In this document: one piece after another, positions 61,664 through 64,000 of the stretch
Layout: each line of letters starts with the position of its first letter
Position numbering within the stretch: the first letter of the stretch is position 1
Source: JAAXHB01 sp965214945
Lineage (GTDB): Bacteria > Actinomycetota > Acidimicrobiia > Acidimicrobiales > Aldehydirespiratoraceae
Assembly (NCBI GenBank): GCA_965214945.1
Contig: OZ244029.1
Location: 2,418,001 to 2,482,000, forward strand
Reading direction: 5' to 3'
Length of the DNA: 64,000 nt
Program-made: the position numbers and the translations under genes
The notes under the pieces: model-generated
Told to the model about the DNA's origin: nothing
Seen by the model: the letters and a program-made list of their open reading frames with translations, nothing else
Database searches by the model: none

Positions 61664-62626
61664 TCAGGCCGCTGCTTCGGGCTGTCCGACCCGCTCCAGC
61701 AAGAGCTGGGCGGCATCGGCGGAGCGGTCGTGCTGGCCCAGCGCTTCGGCACCGCCGACGATCTCCATGATCTCGGTGGTGATGGCGTCCTGGCGGGCGC
61801 GGTTCATTTCCCGTGAGAGGCTGGTGATCAGATCCTCGGCGTTGTCGGTGGCAGCCTTCATGGCCCGCTGCCGGCTGGCGTGCTCCGACGCCGCCGCATC
61901 GAGCAGCGCTCCGTACAGGCGGGCCTCGGTGTAACGCGGCAACAGCGCTTGAAGCACCCCTTCCGGCGACGGCTCGAACTCGAAGCCAGCGGCAGTCCGC
62001 GTGCCGCTCTCGCTGCCGAGTTCGGCCATCACGCTGGTCTCCTCCAGCGGCAGGAAGCGGCGCACCACCACCCGCTGGGTGCCCATCGACACGAACTCGG
62101 TGTAGATCAGCTCCACCTGATCGACCGTCTCGGACACGAAGTCGTCTCTCACGACAGACGCCAGACGACGGGCGTCTTCATAGGACGGGTTGTCGCTGAA
62201 CCCCGAGAGGGCGTGGCGGATCCGGTAGTTGCGAAAGCGGAAGTAGTCGGCGGACTTGCGGCCCACACAGCACAGCGAATAACGCTTGCCTTCGGCCTGG
62301 TGATGTCTGAGCTGCCGCTCCGCGGCGCGTATCACCGACGTGTTGTAGGCCCCGGCGAGACCCCGGTCGCCGGCCACTGCCACGAAACCGACGCTGCGCA
62401 CCTGCTCGACCTGTCTCAGCAGCGGGTGCTCCACCGCGGCACCCCCCGCTGCCAGGTCTTCGATGACGCTGGTGATCAGGCGGGCGTAGGGCCGGGCGGC
62501 GTTGGCGCGCTGCATGGCCTTCACCACCCGCGTGGCGGCGATCAGCTCCATGGCGCGGGTGATCTTCTTGGTGGACTGGATGCTGCCGATGCGACGGCGA
62601 AGCTCCCGCTCCTTGGCGCCCGGCAC
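61664..62626 (-). CDS. atpG: ATP synthase F1 gamma subunit
   Basis: Central rotor shaft. 320 residues. The N-terminal coiled-coil helix starts RELRRRIGSIQSTKKITRAMELIAATRV (quoted in part: RIGSIQSTKKIT, AMELIAATRVVKA), followed by VAVAGDRGLAGAYNTSVIR. The C-terminal helix has SRQRAMKAATDNAEDLITSLSREMNRARQDAITTEI (part: RAMKAATDNAED, NRARQDAIT). Standard length. Confidence 0.94.
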   Translation of the reverse strand: MPGAKERELRRRIGSIQSTKKITRAMELIAATRVVKAMQRANAARPYARLITSVIEDLAAGGAAVEHPLLRQVEQVRSVGFVAVAGDRGLAGAYNTSVIRAAERQLRHHQAEGKRYSLCCVGRKSADYFRFRNYRIRHALSGFSDNPSYEDARRLASVVRDDFVSETVDQVELIYTEFVSMGTQRVVVRRFLPLEETSVMAELGSESGTRTAAGFEFEPSPEGVLQALLPRYTEARLYGALLDAAASEHASRQRAMKAATDNAEDLITSLSREMNRARQDAITTEIMEIVGGAEALGQHDRSADAAQLLLERVGQPEAAA

Positions 62627-62675
62627 GGCTCAGTCCTCGCGCGTTGGCGTCTCGATAGGCGTCACCGCTCGCGGC

Positions 62676-64000
<1,325 letters not shown>

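Noticed and set aside
60584..61816. Long plus-strand open frame opposite atpD and atpG
   Set aside because: A compositional shadow of atpD; its translation is rich in His, Arg and Gly without any domain.

Overview
The window is high-GC, densely packed DNA with many GTG starts and short start/stop overlaps. It looks like a chromosome segment of an actinobacterium. DUF3107, a PdtaS-type histidine kinase, Ino1, and the catabolic mix of a class III CoA-transferase, a P450 and an acyl-CoA dehydrogenase point that way. An Acidimicrobiia-like lineage is my best guess, from gene content only. A complete System I cytochrome c maturation operon is uncommon in Actinomycetota and is worth using when placing the organism.

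Layout. (1) 1-10.2 kb is an accessory zone rich in defence and toxin-antitoxin genes, many of them decayed: a Fic protein, a HEPN protein, remnants of HsdR and an enolase-superfamily enzyme, an AbiEi/AbiEii pair with a perfect inverted-repeat operator, Fe-SOD, VapBC remnants, frameshifted hsdM and hsdS, tRNA-Ser, a hybrid tRNA-Arg relic and an IS481-type transposase scrap. (2) 10.4-14.1 kb holds an ABC exporter and a CoA-transferase, followed by a glnS tail fragment and an AbiU2-like protein. (3) 15.3-26.5 kb is catabolic: MaoC-like protein, SDR, acetoacetate-decarboxylase-like protein, P450, LigB-type dioxygenase, class I amidotransferase, glutamine-synthetase-like ligase, acyl-CoA dehydrogenase, hydrolase, PuuD-like hydrolase and GDPD. 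The ligase, amidotransferase and ring-cleavage combination recalls gamma-glutamyl routes of aniline or amine breakdown. (4) 26.6-32.9 kb carries PdtaS, DUF3107, Mrp, a histidine phosphatase and a DUF3179 lipoprotein. (5) 33.0-40.2 kb is the ccm operon in the order B-C-D-E-A-F-G-H/I. (6) 40.4-47.7 kb has Abi-type and uncharacterised genes, SDR, a TAP-like hydrolase and LysR. (7) 47.8-51.9 kb has ino1, followed by a visibly AT-rich island with a type II restriction-modification pair, then a mosaic of gene scraps (ino1 tail, atpD piece, rpiB remnant). (8) 51.9-59.5 kb is a tightly coupled amino-sugar operon: ROK, M20 hydrolase, ABC binding protein, permease, YhfX-like PLP protein, ATPase and NagB. 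(9) 59.7-64 kb is atpA-G-D-C on the minus strand, atpA running off the right edge.

The most notable items are these. The island endonuclease gene is split by an exact 26-bp tandem duplication whose removal would restore one 231-residue reading frame. That island is bracketed by imperfect direct repeats derived from the ino1 3' end. Short copies of gene 3' ends recur elsewhere (glutamine-synthetase-like gene, 31.9-kb gene). Degenerate leader repeats sit upstream of several genes.
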